From: RPQJ01 sp044226195
GTDB taxonomy: Bacteria; Pseudomonadota; Gammaproteobacteria; Steroidobacterales; Steroidobacteraceae
NCBI GenBank assembly: GCA_044226195.1
Contig: JBGAHO010000019.1
Coordinates: forward strand, 7,079 to 71,078
Direction of reading: 5' to 3'
Length of the DNA stretch: 64,000 nt
The notes under the pieces were generated by a model. That model was not told the origin of the DNA, did no database searches, and saw only the letters and a program-made list of their open reading frames with translations. The position numbers were made by a program, and so were the translations under genes. Positions 52,550-62,087 of the stretch are shown piece by piece. Each line of letters begins with the position of its first letter. Position 1 is the first letter of the stretch.

Positions 52550-54268
52550 ATGGCCACTCCTGCCGCCGCCGCACTTCCCGCTCCGCCGCAGCTCGCGCGC
52601 CTCGGCGCCGGACTGCGACCCCTGCTCGTGCTCCTCGGCATCGCCGCCGCCGTCGCGGTCGGCGTCACCGTGGCGCTGTGGTCGCAGGGTCCGAACTGGG
52701 GCCTGCTGTACGCGAGCCTCGCGCCGTCCGATGCCGCCTCCGTGGCGCAGGCGCTCGAAGCGGCCGACATCAAGCACAAGGTCGACGCCACCACCGGCGC
52801 CATCATGGTGCCGCAGGACCGCATCAACGACGCGCGCCTGAAGCTCGCCTCGCAGGGCCTGCCCGCGGGCGACGACGGCGGTTTCGAGCTGATCCGCAAG
52901 GACCCCGGCTTCGGCATGAGCCAGTTCATGGAGACCGCGCGCTACCAGCACGCGCTCGAAATCGAACTGGTGCGCACGATCACCAGCCTGCAGGCCGTGG
53001 AAGCCGCGCGCGTGCACCTCGCCTCGCCGGCCCCGTCGGCGTTCGTGCGCGACCGGCGCCCGGGCAGCGCGTCCGTGTTCGTGAAGCTCAAGCCGGGCCG
53101 CCAGCTGGAGCAGGGCCAGGTCAGCGCCATCGTCCACCTCGTCGCCTCGAGCATCCCGGGCCTCGAGGCGGACGGCGTCACCGTCGTCGACCAGCAGGGC
53201 CACCTGCTGTCCGCGCCGAAGTCGGCCGAGACGCGCGCGGCCGACGAACGCGCCGAGACCGCCCGCCGCATCGAGAGCACCTACGTCGACCGCATCGAGG
53301 AACTGCTGGCGCCGATCGTCGGCGCGGGCCGCGTGCGCGCACAGGTCACGGCCGAACTCGACGCGAGCGCGGTGGAGACGACGCACGAGAGCTACGCCCC
53401 CGACAGCCAGGTCGTGCGCAGCGAGCAGCTCTCCGAGCAGACCAGCATGAACGGCGCGCTGAACGGCGGCGTGCCGGGCGCGCTCACCAACCAGCCGCCG
53501 CCCGCCGGGGTCGCGCTCCCGCCGAATTCGCCGGCGCCCGCGGCCGGTGCCGCTGCTCCGGCGGCCGCCGGTGCCAACGGTGCAGCCGCGCAGGCCGCGG
53601 CCGCTCCGGCGACCCCCGACAACGTCTCGAAGCAGAGCACCCGCAATTTCGAGATCGACCGCACGCTGTCCTACACCAACCAGCCGGCCGGCCGGCTGCG
53701 CCGCCTGACGGTGGCCGTGCTGGTCGACAACGTCCGCGTCACCGACAAGGACGGCAAGGTCACGGCGCGTCCGCTCGGCGCCAGGCAGGTCAGCGACATC
53801 ACCGCGCTGGTGAAGGACGCGGTCGGCTTCGACGCATCGCGCGGCGACAGCGTCAACGTGGTCAACGCCTCGTTCGTGGACGAAGCGGCCGGGCTCACCG
53901 AGGAGTCGGTCCCGCTGTGGCAGCAGCCGATGCTGCTCACGGTCGCCCGCCTGGTCCTCGGCGCGATCATCGCCATCGTGCTGCTGCTCACCATCGTGCG
54001 GCCGCTGGTGAAGAGCCTGACGTCGCCGAAGACCGCGGGCCATGCGCCGCAGATCCCCGGCGGGGCGATGCCGAACCCGGGCGACCAGCTGCGCGCGCCG
54101 TCCGCGATGGAATCTCTGCCGGAGCCGCGTCACGGCGCCGAGCCCGCGGCCCCGAGCGGCCCGCGCATGTCGTACGAGAAGCAGGTCGAGGTCGCGCAGC
54201 AGCTGGTGTCGCAGGACCCCAAGCGCGTGGCGCAGGTCGTGATGAACTGGGTGAACACCGATGACTGA
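52550..54268 (+). CDS. fliF: Flagellar MS-ring protein FliF
   Basis: The 572-residue ring protein has transmembrane helices at about 22-43 and 461-483. Periplasmic ring-building motifs include GLLYASLAPSDAASVAQALE and QGLPAGDDGGFELI. An Ala/Pro-rich insertion lies around 315-350. The C-terminal tail (QVVMNWVNTDD) binds FliG. The last eight bases overlap fliG. Confidence 0.96.
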   Translation: MATPAAAALPAPPQLARLGAGLRPLLVLLGIAAAVAVGVTVALWSQGPNWGLLYASLAPSDAASVAQALEAADIKHKVDATTGAIMVPQDRINDARLKLASQGLPAGDDGGFELIRKDPGFGMSQFMETARYQHALEIELVRTITSLQAVEAARVHLASPAPSAFVRDRRPGSASVFVKLKPGRQLEQGQVSAIVHLVASSIPGLEADGVTVVDQQGHLLSAPKSAETRAADERAETARRIESTYVDRIEELLAPIVGAGRVRAQVTAELDASAVETTHESYAPDSQVVRSEQLSEQTSMNGALNGGVPGALTNQPPPAGVALPPNSPAPAAGAAAPAAAGANGAAAQAAAAPATPDNVSKQSTRNFEIDRTLSYTNQPAGRLRRLTVAVLVDNVRVTDKDGKVTARPLGARQVSDITALVKDAVGFDASRGDSVNVVNASFVDEAAGLTEESVPLWQQPMLLTVARLVLGAIIAIVLLLTIVRPLVKSLTSPKTAGHAPQIPGGAMPNPGDQLRAPSAMESLPEPRHGAEPAAPSGPRMSYEKQVEVAQQLVSQDPKRVAQVVMNWVNTDD

Positions 54269-55274
54269 GCAGTTGCCGGGCAGCAGCCGGTCGCGCACCG
54301 AGCAGGCCGCGATCTTCCTGATGACGCTCGGCGAGCGCAACGCGGCCGAGATCCTCAAGCACATGGGCGCCAAGGACGTGCAGCGCGTCGGCACGGCCAT
54401 GGCGCAGCTGACCAACGTGTCGCGGCTCGAGGTCGAGACCGTGCTCGATCACTTCACGCGCACCGTCGAGAACCAGACCTCGCTCGGCGTCGGGTCCGAC
54501 GAATACGTGCGCAAGGTGCTGATCGACGCGCTCGGCGCCGACAAGGCCGGCGGCCTGATCGATCGCATCCAGCTGGGCCGCAACAGCAAGGGCCTCGAGG
54601 CGCTGAAGTGGATGGAGCCGCGTGCGATCGTCGAAGCGATCCGCCAGGAACATCCGCAGATCATCGCCATCGTGCTGGCCTACATCGATCCGGACCAGGC
54701 GGCCGAGGCGCTCGCGCACCTGCCGGACTGGCTGCGCGCCGACGTGGTCATGCGCATCGCGACGCTCGACGGCGTGCAGCCGTCGGCGCTCAGCGAGCTG
54801 AACGACATCATGGAGAAGCGCTTCGCCGGCAACGCCGTCGGGCAGTCCTCCAACCTCGGCGGCCCGAAGGTCGCGGCCGAGATCCTCAACTTCATGGACG
54901 GCACCAACGAATCGGCGGTGCTCGCCCACATGCACAAGGTCGACGAGCAGCTCGGCGCGCTGATCGAGGACCTGATGTTCACCTTCGAGAACCTGGTCGA
55001 GCTCGACGACCGCGGCATGCAGGCGCTGCTGCGCCAGGTGCCGAGCGAGCGCCTGCTGCTCGCCCTCAAGGCGACGGACGAGGGGCTCAAGGCGAAGATC
55101 TTCAAGAACATGTCGCAGCGCGCGGCCGAGATGATGATGGACGACCTCGATGCGAAGGGCCCGGTGCGCCTGGCCGAGGTCGAGACCGCGCAGAAGGAGA
55201 TCCTGGCGATCGCCCGCAAGATGGCGGACGAGGGTGCCCTCGCGCTCGGCGGACGGGGCGACGAATATGTGTAG
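54261..55274 (+). CDS. fliG: Flagellar motor switch protein FliG
   Basis: The 337-residue rotor protein has N-terminal (FliF-binding), middle (EHPQIIAIVLAYIDPDQAAE) and C-terminal domains. The torque helix FTFENLVELDDRGMQALLRQ keeps the charged residues that meet MotA. It overlaps fliF and fliH by eight bases each, indicating tight coupling. Confidence 0.96.
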   Translation: MTEQLPGSSRSRTEQAAIFLMTLGERNAAEILKHMGAKDVQRVGTAMAQLTNVSRLEVETVLDHFTRTVENQTSLGVGSDEYVRKVLIDALGADKAGGLIDRIQLGRNSKGLEALKWMEPRAIVEAIRQEHPQIIAIVLAYIDPDQAAEALAHLPDWLRADVVMRIATLDGVQPSALSELNDIMEKRFAGNAVGQSSNLGGPKVAAEILNFMDGTNESAVLAHMHKVDEQLGALIEDLMFTFENLVELDDRGMQALLRQVPSERLLLALKATDEGLKAKIFKNMSQRAAEMMMDDLDAKGPVRLAEVETAQKEILAIARKMADEGALALGGRGDEYV

Positions 55275-55899
55275 CGCGACGGCCGAGATCATTCCCTGGA
55301 TCGCCCCCGAGATCACGCCGACGGGCGCGCATCCGCACGCGGCCGACCCGGCCGCGGACCTCGATCGCATCCAGCGCGAGGCCTGGGACGCCGGCTTCGC
55401 GCGCGGCCTCGAGGCCGGCGAGGCGGCGGCGATCAGCGAGCAGCGGCCCCAGTTGCTGGCACTCAAGGCCGGCGTGGACCGGCTCGCCTCGATCCTCGAC
55501 CTGCTGTCGGCGCCACTCGCCGATCTCGACAAGTCGGTGGAGGAGGAACTCGCGACCCTCGCCTGTGCGATCGCGCGCCACGTCGTGCGGCGCGAACTGC
55601 ACGCCGATCCGGCCCAGATCATCGCCGCGGTGCGCCACGCCGTCTCGCTGCTGCCGTCGTCGGCACGCGAGGTGCGCATCCACCTGCACCCGGAGGATGC
55701 CGCGCTGGTGCGCGAGCGGCTGGCCGAGCCCAATGCCGAGCGCGCGTGGATCCTCGTCGAGGATCCGGTGCTCGAGCGCGGCGGCTGCCGCGTGAACGCG
55801 GAACACTCGCAGGTCGACGCGCGGGTCGAGACGCGGCTCGGGGCCGCGATCGCCGCCGTGCTCGGCGAGAAGCGCGCGCGCGGAGACGGGCGCGCATGA
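55267..55899 (+). CDS. fliH: Flagellar assembly protein FliH (export ATPase regulator)
   Basis: The 210-residue protein has the FliH layout: a short N-terminus with tryptophan (IIPWIAPEI), a glycine/alanine-helical segment (AWDAGFARGLEAGEAAAISE) and the C-terminal domain (ARHVVRRELHADPAQIIAAV, GGCRVNAEHSQVDARVETRL). It restrains and docks the FliI ATPase. The start overlaps the end of fliG; the end overlaps fliI by four bases. Confidence 0.93.
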   Translation: MCSATAEIIPWIAPEITPTGAHPHAADPAADLDRIQREAWDAGFARGLEAGEAAAISEQRPQLLALKAGVDRLASILDLLSAPLADLDKSVEEELATLACAIARHVVRRELHADPAQIIAAVRHAVSLLPSSAREVRIHLHPEDAALVRERLAEPNAERAWILVEDPVLERGGCRVNAEHSQVDARVETRLGAAIAAVLGEKRARGDGRA

Positions 55900-57281
55900 C
55901 GGCCCTGCGCGAGCAGCACACCGCGCGCTGGTCGGCCGGACTGGCCACCCGCCGCGCGCATCTCGAGCGCGTGCCGGATCCGCCGGTCGAGGGCCGGCTC
56001 ACGCGCATGATCGGACTCACGCTCGAAGCGGCCGGCTGCCAGGCGGCGATCGGCGACCGCTGCGACGTCATCGCGCTCGACGGCAGTCGCGTCGAGGCCG
56101 AAGTCGTCGGCTTCGGCAGCGAACGCCTGTACCTGATGCCGACCGGCGATCCGCATGGCCTGCGCCCGGATGCGCGCGTGATCCCGCGACCGCATGCCGG
56201 CCGCGTGCCGGTCGGGCGCAAGCTGCTCGGGCGCATCGTCGATGGCGGCTGCCATCCCCTCGACGGGCGCGGCCCGATCGAGGCGGAGACCCGCGTGCGC
56301 CTCACCGGCGTGCCGCTCAACCCGCTCTCGCGCGAGCCCATCCGCGAACCGCTCGACGTCGGCATCCGCGCCATCAATGGCCTGCTCACCGTCGGGCGCG
56401 GCCAGCGCGTCGGCCTCTTCGCGGGCAGCGGCGTCGGCAAGAGCGTGCTGCTCGGCATGATGGCCCGCTACACCAGCGCCGACGTCATCGTCGTCGGGCT
56501 GGTCGGCGAGCGTGGCCGCGAAGTGAAGGAATTCATCGAGCGCATCCTCGGCCCCGAGGGCCTTGCGCGCTCCGTGGTGGTGGCCTCGCCGGCCGACCAT
56601 CCGCCGCTGATGCGCCTGCACGGCGCGTGGCTCGCCACGGCCATCGCCGAGTACTTCCGCGACCAGGGCCTCAACGTGCTGCTGCTCATGGATTCGCTCA
56701 CGCGCTTCGCGCAGGCGCAGCGCGAGATCGGCCTGGCCATCGGCGAGGCGCCCGCGACCAAGGGCTATCCGCCGTCGGTGTTCGCCCGCCTGCCGCAGCT
56801 CGTCGAGCGCGCGGGCAACGGCGAGGAGGGCGCCGGTTCGATCACGGCCTTCTACACCGTGCTGGTGGAAGGCGACGACCAGAACGACCCGATCGCCGAC
56901 GCGGCCCGCGCGGTGCTCGACGGTCACATCGTGCTCTCGCGCCGCATCGCCGAGGGCGGCCGCTACCCGGCCATCGACGTCGATGCGTCGATCAGCCGCG
57001 TCATGCACGAGATCGTCGACGGCGACCACCTGCAGGCCGCCCGGCTGCTGCGCCAGTCGAACTCGATGTACGAGAGCCACCGCGACCTGATCTCGATCGG
57101 CGCCTACCAGCGCGGCAGCGATCCGCGCGTCGACGCCGCGATCGCGCTCAAGCCGCGCATCGAGGGGTACATGCGCCAGGCGCTCGACGAGCGCTGCGAC
57201 TTTGCCACCAGCCTCGACGACCTCGAGAGCACGCTGCTCCCGCCGGGAGCGGGCGGCGCTCCGCGCGGAGGTGAGGGCTGA
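55896..57281 (+). CDS. fliI: Flagellum-specific ATPase FliI
   Basis: The 461-residue F1-beta-like ATPase energises substrate unloading at the export gate. Walker A AGSGVGKS spans 176-183 (K182). GLVGERGREVKEFIE and the Walker B strand LLLMDSLTRFAQAQREIG, with YPPSVFARLPQLVERAG, are typical. Starts inside the end of fliH and overlaps fliJ by one base (TGATG). Confidence 0.97.
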   Translation: MTALREQHTARWSAGLATRRAHLERVPDPPVEGRLTRMIGLTLEAAGCQAAIGDRCDVIALDGSRVEAEVVGFGSERLYLMPTGDPHGLRPDARVIPRPHAGRVPVGRKLLGRIVDGGCHPLDGRGPIEAETRVRLTGVPLNPLSREPIREPLDVGIRAINGLLTVGRGQRVGLFAGSGVGKSVLLGMMARYTSADVIVVGLVGERGREVKEFIERILGPEGLARSVVVASPADHPPLMRLHGAWLATAIAEYFRDQGLNVLLLMDSLTRFAQAQREIGLAIGEAPATKGYPPSVFARLPQLVERAGNGEEGAGSITAFYTVLVEGDDQNDPIADAARAVLDGHIVLSRRIAEGGRYPAIDVDASISRVMHEIVDGDHLQAARLLRQSNSMYESHRDLISIGAYQRGSDPRVDAAIALKPRIEGYMRQALDERCDFATSLDDLESTLLPPGAGGAPRGGEG

Positions 57282-57730
57282 TGCTGCGCTCCCGCCGATT
57301 CGAACCGGTGCGCGAGGTTGCCTCGCACGCGGAAGAACGCGCCGCCCAGGCGCTCGCGGCCGGCGAGACCCGCCTGACCCAGGCGCGCGCGCGCCTGACG
57401 GAACTCGAGCGGTACGAGCGCGAGTACCGCTCGGCGCTGCAGGAGCGCACGACCGCGGGCATCGGCATCGGTGAACTGCGCGCCTTCCAGACCTTCATCG
57501 CCAAGCTCGGCGAGGCCGTCACCCAGCAGGGCCTGCTGGTCGGCCGCGCGAGCGAGGAACGGGACACGCTGCGCGAACGCTGGCTCGAGGCGTCGAAGCG
57601 CTCGCGCGCGGTCGGCAAGGTGATCGAGCACGCGGCCGCCGACGAGCGGCGCGCGGACGAGCGACGCGAACAGTCGGACTGCGACGAGCGCGCGCAGCGC
57701 AACTTCGCGGCCGCGAGGGCGAAGGAGTGA
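57281..57730 (+). CDS. fliJ: Flagellar export protein FliJ
   Basis: The 149-residue protein is almost wholly a charged coiled coil, as expected of FliJ, the stalk-like component that links FliI to FlhA. Identification rests on length, composition and position between fliI and fliK. It overlaps fliI by one base. Confidence 0.88.
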   Translation: MLRSRRFEPVREVASHAEERAAQALAAGETRLTQARARLTELERYEREYRSALQERTTAGIGIGELRAFQTFIAKLGEAVTQQGLLVGRASEERDTLRERWLEASKRSRAVGKVIEHAAADERRADERREQSDCDERAQRNFAAARAKE

Positions 57731-57735
57731 TCCAG

Positions 57736-58689
57736 ATGAGCCAGAGTGGAATCCCGGCCAATGCGGCCGCCAGCGCGCCGGCCGCCGCCGGCTCGACCCA
57801 TGCCGCCGGCGCCGCGTACGGCAGCAACGACGAATTCCTGGCCTTGCTCGCGCAGGTCATCGCGCCCGCGGCGGCCGAACCCGACCTCCCGGTGACGACG
57901 CCGGTCGCGGCGAAGGCCTTGCCCGTGGAAGACGCGCAGGCCGCCGACGCGGCGGCACTCGCAGCACTCGCGCAACTGCCGTTCGCGATCCCGTTGCCGC
58001 TCCCTGCGGCGAATGTCCCGGCCCCGGCGACGGCCCCCGCGACCACGGACGATGGCGCGGCGGTGCAGGACCTGTTGCAGACCCTGGCCCCGGCGCTCGA
58101 GGCGCAGGTGGCCGCACTGCCGGCCGTGGACGCCGGCGCCAAATGGCTGGCACCCGACGATCCGCTGTCCGACGCGACCGCCTCGACCGACGGCGCCACC
58201 ACGGCAGCGGCCCTCAATGCGCCGCCCCCGCGGCTCGAAACGAGCGGCGACGGGCGCACGACGCTCGTGGTCCACAAGATCGACGTGCCGGTCGGGCATC
58301 CGCGCTGGGCAGAGAGCGTCGGCCACGAGGTGCGCCTGCTGGTCGAGCGCGGCGTGCCGTCCGCGACGCTGAAGCTCTCGCCGGAACACCTCGGCCCGGT
58401 CGAAGTGCGAATCGATCTCAGTGGCGACAAGGCCAGCGTCTGGTTCGGGGCGGCCCACGCCGACACCCGAGCCGCGTTGACCGACGCCATTCCGCGCCTG
58501 CGCGAGATGTTCGCCGGCGCCGGCCTCACCCTCGGCGACACGGGCGTGCGCCAGGACCTGCCGAACCGCGCCGGGACCTCGGGCGGTTCCTCCGGCCCGG
58601 CCTTCGGGTCGGAGAATGACGGCATCGTCACGGAAGCCCCGGCGGTCGACCGCCTGGTGCGCATGGGCCTCGTCGACGCCTACGCCTGA
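57736..58689 (+). CDS. fliK: Flagellar hook-length control protein FliK
   Basis: The 317-residue protein has a long Ala/Pro-rich ruler region (about 1-180) and the C-terminal FliK domain (LKLSPEHLGPVEVRIDLSG, then RAALTDAIPRLREMFAGAG, about 210-285). It measures hook length and switches export specificity with FlhB. The ATG at 57736 is eight bases after AAGGAG; a GTG overlapping the fliJ stop is the alternative. Confidence 0.92.
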   Translation: MSQSGIPANAAASAPAAAGSTHAAGAAYGSNDEFLALLAQVIAPAAAEPDLPVTTPVAAKALPVEDAQAADAAALAALAQLPFAIPLPLPAANVPAPATAPATTDDGAAVQDLLQTLAPALEAQVAALPAVDAGAKWLAPDDPLSDATASTDGATTAAALNAPPPRLETSGDGRTTLVVHKIDVPVGHPRWAESVGHEVRLLVERGVPSATLKLSPEHLGPVEVRIDLSGDKASVWFGAAHADTRAALTDAIPRLREMFAGAGLTLGDTGVRQDLPNRAGTSGGSSGPAFGSENDGIVTEAPAVDRLVRMGLVDAYA

Positions 58690-58714
58690 CGCGCCAAATC
58701 TCCGTCGCCGGCGT

Positions 58715-58730
58715 TGGCACGGGGATTGCT
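58715..58730 (+). promoter_or_regulatory. Sigma-54 promoter for the fliL operon
   Basis: TGGCACGGGGATTGCT is a full -24/-12 match (GG 58716-58717, GC 58728-58729) in the 84-bp gap between fliK and fliL. It should drive fliLMNOPQR-flhB. Confidence 0.88.
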
Positions 58731-58773
58731 TCATCTGGGCATGGCCGCCTGATTGCGGCGCGAGGCCCCGACG

Positions 58774-59283
58774 ATGGCAACCCAAGCCCCTGCTGCCCCT
58801 GCCGTGCCGGCAACCGAAGAGAAGCCGGCCAAGAAGTCCAAGCTGCCCCTGATCATCGCGGGGGTCGCCGTGCTTGCGGCCGCGGGCGGAGGCGCCGGGC
58901 TGTACTTCATGAAGAGTCACGCGGCCGCGGCCAAGGCCGAACCCGCCAAGCCGGTGCATGCCGAGCCGATCTTCGTGCCGCTCGATCCGCCGTTCGTCGT
59001 CAACTTCGCGTCGAACGACGCGGTGCGCTTCCTGCAGGTGACGGTGCAGGTGATGACCGAGGACCCGGCGACCGCCGAGTTGCTGAAGAAGCACGACCCG
59101 GTGATCCGCAACGACCTGCTGATGCTGTTCTCCGGCCAGTCCTACGAGGCCCTGTCGACGACCGCCGGCAAGGAGCACCTGCGCCTCGCCGCGCTCGGCG
59201 AGGCCCGCAAGGTCGTGGTCGAGGCGGGCGGCAAGACGAACGACGTGAAGGACCTGTACTTCACGAGCTTCGTGATGCAGTGA
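58774..59283 (+). CDS. fliL: Flagellar basal-body-associated protein FliL
   Basis: The 169-residue protein has a short cytoplasmic N-terminus and one transmembrane helix (about 25-47). The periplasmic FliL domain follows (PPFVVNFASNDAVRFLQVTV, then ending VKDLYFTSFVMQ). It supports stator function around the motor. The ATG at 58774 has GAGG upstream. Confidence 0.94.
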   Translation: MATQAPAAPAVPATEEKPAKKSKLPLIIAGVAVLAAAGGGAGLYFMKSHAAAAKAEPAKPVHAEPIFVPLDPPFVVNFASNDAVRFLQVTVQVMTEDPATAELLKKHDPVIRNDLLMLFSGQSYEALSTTAGKEHLRLAALGEARKVVVEAGGKTNDVKDLYFTSFVMQ

Positions 59284-59293
59284 GGACGCGCCG

Positions 59294-60301
59294 ATGACTG
59301 CCCAGGACATCCTGAGCCAGGACGAAATCGACGCATTGCTGCACGGCGTCGACTCCGGAGCCGTCGACACGACGCCGCCGCCGTCCCCGGGCGGCGTGCA
59401 GGTCTACGACTTCGCGACCCAGGTCAACATCACGCGCGGCCGCATGCCGACGCTCGAGATGATCAACGAGCGGTTCGCGCGGCTGTTCCGCATCAGCCTG
59501 TTCAACATGCTGCGCCGCACGCCGGAGCTGACCGTGGCGCCGGTCGAGATGCACAAGTTCATCGAGTACGTGCACTCGCTGCACGTGCCGACCAGCCTCA
59601 ACCTGATCCGGCTCAACCCGCTGCGCGGCACCAGCCTGATGATCTTCGACCCGAAGCTGGTCTTCGCCGTGGTCGACAACTTCTTCGGCGGCAACGGCCG
59701 CTTCGCCAAGATCGAGGGCCGCGACTTCACGCCGACCGAGACCCGCATCATCAGCAACCTGATGACGCAGGCCTTCGGCGACCTGCGCGAGGCCTGGCTG
59801 CCGGTGATGCCGCTCGAGCCGGAGTTCCTCAGCCGCGAGATCAACCCGCACTTCGCCAACATCGTCGGGCCGTCCGAGGTGGTGGTGATCACGCGCTTCC
59901 ACATCGAGCTCGACGGCGGCGGCGGCGACCTGCACGTGGCCATGCCGTACACGTCGATCGAGCCGATCCGCGACATGCTGAGCACGCGCGTGAAGAGCGA
60001 CCGCTCGGAGAAGGACGAACGCTGGGTGCAGGCCCTGCACCGCGAGATCGAGGATGCCGAGGTCGACGTGAGCACGCTGCTCGCGCGTTCGCACATCTCG
60101 CTGAGCCAGCTGCTCGACATGAAGCCCGGCGACATCCTGCCCTGCGACTTCGAGGGCAAGGTCACGCTGCTCGCCAACGAAGTCCCGCTGTTCCGGGGCA
60201 CCTGCGGCCGTTCGCGCGGCCGCCACGCGGTGAAGATCGACGAGATCGTGCGCCGCAACCCGGTCACCTACCTCGACAACCTGATGGTGAAGAACGCATG
60301 A
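59294..60301 (+). CDS. fliM: Flagellar motor switch protein FliM
   Basis: The 335-residue C-ring protein begins with the CheY-binding peptide (DILSQDEIDALLHGV, about 5-19). It has the CheC-like middle domain (ARLFRISLFNMLRRTPELTV, GRDFTPTETRIISNLMTQAF) and a C-terminal SpoA domain. Presence of the CheY peptide implies chemotactic switching. Overlaps fliN by four bases. Confidence 0.97.
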   Translation: MTAQDILSQDEIDALLHGVDSGAVDTTPPPSPGGVQVYDFATQVNITRGRMPTLEMINERFARLFRISLFNMLRRTPELTVAPVEMHKFIEYVHSLHVPTSLNLIRLNPLRGTSLMIFDPKLVFAVVDNFFGGNGRFAKIEGRDFTPTETRIISNLMTQAFGDLREAWLPVMPLEPEFLSREINPHFANIVGPSEVVVITRFHIELDGGGGDLHVAMPYTSIEPIRDMLSTRVKSDRSEKDERWVQALHREIEDAEVDVSTLLARSHISLSQLLDMKPGDILPCDFEGKVTLLANEVPLFRGTCGRSRGRHAVKIDEIVRRNPVTYLDNLMVKNA

Positions 60302-60645
60302 GCGCCCAGATGCCCGAACCGACGATGGTCGAAACCGTCAACGGCGGTGAACTCCACAGCGACGCGCAGCCGGTCTCGCCGCGCGACGTCAACCTCGAGA
60401 TGCTGCTCGACGTGCACGTCACGCTCGCGATGGAGGTCGGCCGCACGCGGATGAGCATCCGCAACCTGATGCAGCTCAACCAGGGCTCGGTCGTCGAACT
60501 CGACCGCGCCGCCGGCGAGCCGCTCGACGTCTACGTCAACGGCACGCTCGTGGCCCACGGCGAAGTCGTGGTGGTCAACGAGAAATTCGGCCTGCGGCTG
60601 ACCGACGTGATCAGCCCGGCCGAGCGCATCCGCAAGCTGCGCTGA
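60298..60645 (+). CDS. fliN: Flagellar motor switch protein FliN
   Basis: The 115-residue protein is essentially a SpoA domain: NLEMLLDVHVTLAMEVGRTR, LNQGSVVELDRAAGEPLDVY and VNGTLVAHGEVVVVNEKFGL. With FliM it forms the C ring and docks FliH. ATGA overlap with fliM. Confidence 0.97.
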   Translation: MSAQMPEPTMVETVNGGELHSDAQPVSPRDVNLEMLLDVHVTLAMEVGRTRMSIRNLMQLNQGSVVELDRAAGEPLDVYVNGTLVAHGEVVVVNEKFGLRLTDVISPAERIRKLR

Positions 60646-60654
60646 GGCCGGCCC

Positions 60655-61071
60655 GTGCGCGCTGTCCCTGCCCGGATCCGTGGCCTCGCGGCGAGTGCGC
60701 TGGGCGTGCTGCTCGTCGCAGCCTCGGCCCACGCGCAGGCGCCGGCCGCGGCTCCCCACAAGTTCGCTGCCCCGGGCGCCGCCCCGACCGTGCCGGGCCC
60801 GGCCGGTGGACTCGCCCAGGTCACGCTCTCGCTGGTGCTGGTGCTCGCTGCCGTATTCGCCGCCGCCTGGCTGCTGCGCAAGCTGCGTCCCGGCTACGCC
60901 AAGGGCGACGCCGGCGCGATCACCGTCGTCGCCGAGAAGGCCGTCGGACCGCGCGAGCGGGTGGTGCTGCTGCAGGTCGGCGACGAGCGCGTGCTGGTCG
61001 GCGTCGCCTCCGGCAGCGTGCGTGCCCTGCACACCCTGCGTCCCGCCGCGCGCACAGAGCGCACGCCATGA
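60655..61071 (+). CDS. fliO: Flagellar biosynthesis protein FliO
   Basis: The 138-residue protein starts at a GTG. It has a signal-like first hydrophobic stretch (about 8-22), a transmembrane helix (about 57-75) and the cytoplasmic FliO domain (ITVVAEKAVGPRERVVLLQV). FliO assists assembly of the FliP ring. Overlaps fliP by four bases. Confidence 0.92.
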   Translation: MRAVPARIRGLAASALGVLLVAASAHAQAPAAAPHKFAAPGAAPTVPGPAGGLAQVTLSLVLVLAAVFAAAWLLRKLRPGYAKGDAGAITVVAEKAVGPRERVVLLQVGDERVLVGVASGSVRALHTLRPAARTERTP

Positions 61072-61817
61072 TCCCCTTCCTGCGCCGCAGCCTGTGGGCG
61101 CTCCTGCTCGTCCTCGCGCCGATGCTGGTCTTCGCGGCCCCCGGCATCCCCGCGGTGACGATCGAGACCGCTCCGGGCGGCGGCCAGACCTACACGCTGA
61201 CGCTGCAGCTGCTCGCCCTGATGACGGCGATCACGTTCCTGCCGGCGATCCTGCTGATGATGACCGCCTTCACGCGCATCGTGATCGTGCTCGCGATCCT
61301 GCGCCAGGCGATCGGGGCCGGCCAGGCGCCGCCCAACCAGGTGCTGATCGGCCTCGCGCTGTTCCTCACGCTGTTCGTGATGTCGCCGGTGGTCGAGAAG
61401 ATCCGCGTCGACGCCGTGGCGCCCTACGCCGCGGGCACGATCGACACCTCGACCGCGCTCGAGCGCGGCGTCGCGCCGCTCAAGAAATTCATGCTGGAGC
61501 AGACGCGCGAGAAGGACATCGCCGCCTTCGTCGCCATCGCCGGCGGCACCGGCTACGACAAGCCCGAGGACGTGCCGCTCACCGTGCTGGTGCCGTCGTT
61601 CGTCACCAGCGAGCTGAAGACCGCGTTCCAGATCGGCTTCCTGCTGTTCATCCCGTTCGTGATCATCGACCTCGTCGTGGCCAGCGTCCTGATGTCGATG
61701 GGCATGATGATGCTGTCGCCCGTGCTCATCTCGCTGCCGTTCAAGATCATGCTGTTCGTGCTGGTCGACGGCTGGACGCTGGTGATGGGTTCCCTCGCCG
61801 CGAGCTTCTACCAATGA
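61068..61817 (+). CDS. fliP: Flagellar export gate protein FliP
   Basis: The 249-residue protein has a cleavable signal peptide (about 1-24) and four transmembrane helices. Family blocks are LLMMTAFTRIVIVLAILRQA, QAPPNQVLIGLALFLT and FQIGFLLFIPFVIIDLVVAS. It forms the core pore with FliQ and FliR. ATGA overlaps on both sides. Confidence 0.97.
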   Translation: MIPFLRRSLWALLLVLAPMLVFAAPGIPAVTIETAPGGGQTYTLTLQLLALMTAITFLPAILLMMTAFTRIVIVLAILRQAIGAGQAPPNQVLIGLALFLTLFVMSPVVEKIRVDAVAPYAAGTIDTSTALERGVAPLKKFMLEQTREKDIAAFVAIAGGTGYDKPEDVPLTVLVPSFVTSELKTAFQIGFLLFIPFVIIDLVVASVLMSMGMMMLSPVLISLPFKIMLFVLVDGWTLVMGSLAASFYQ

Positions 61818-62083
61818 CCCCCGAGACCGTGATGACCGTGTCGCAGCGCGCGCTCGAGATGACGCTGCTGCTGTCCGCGCCGCTGCTGCTCACCGCGCTG
61901 CTGGTCGGCCTGCTGGTCGGCATCTTCCAGGCGGCGACGCAGATCAACGAGATGACGCTCTCGTTCATCCCCAAGCTGCTCGGCATGGCGGCCGCGGTCG
62001 TGGTGGCCGGGCCGTGGATGCTCAAGCTGATCGTGAGCTACACGCGCGAGCTGTTCATGAGCATCCCGTCGCTGATCGGGTGA
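61814..62083 (+). CDS. fliQ: Flagellar export gate protein FliQ
   Basis: The 89-residue protein has two transmembrane helices and the FliQ motif VGIFQAATQINEMTLSFIPK. Four copies normally wrap the FliP5R1 complex. Overlaps fliP by four bases. Confidence 0.97.
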   Translation: MTPETVMTVSQRALEMTLLLSAPLLLTALLVGLLVGIFQAATQINEMTLSFIPKLLGMAAAVVVAGPWMLKLIVSYTRELFMSIPSLIG

Positions 62084-62087
62084 ACCC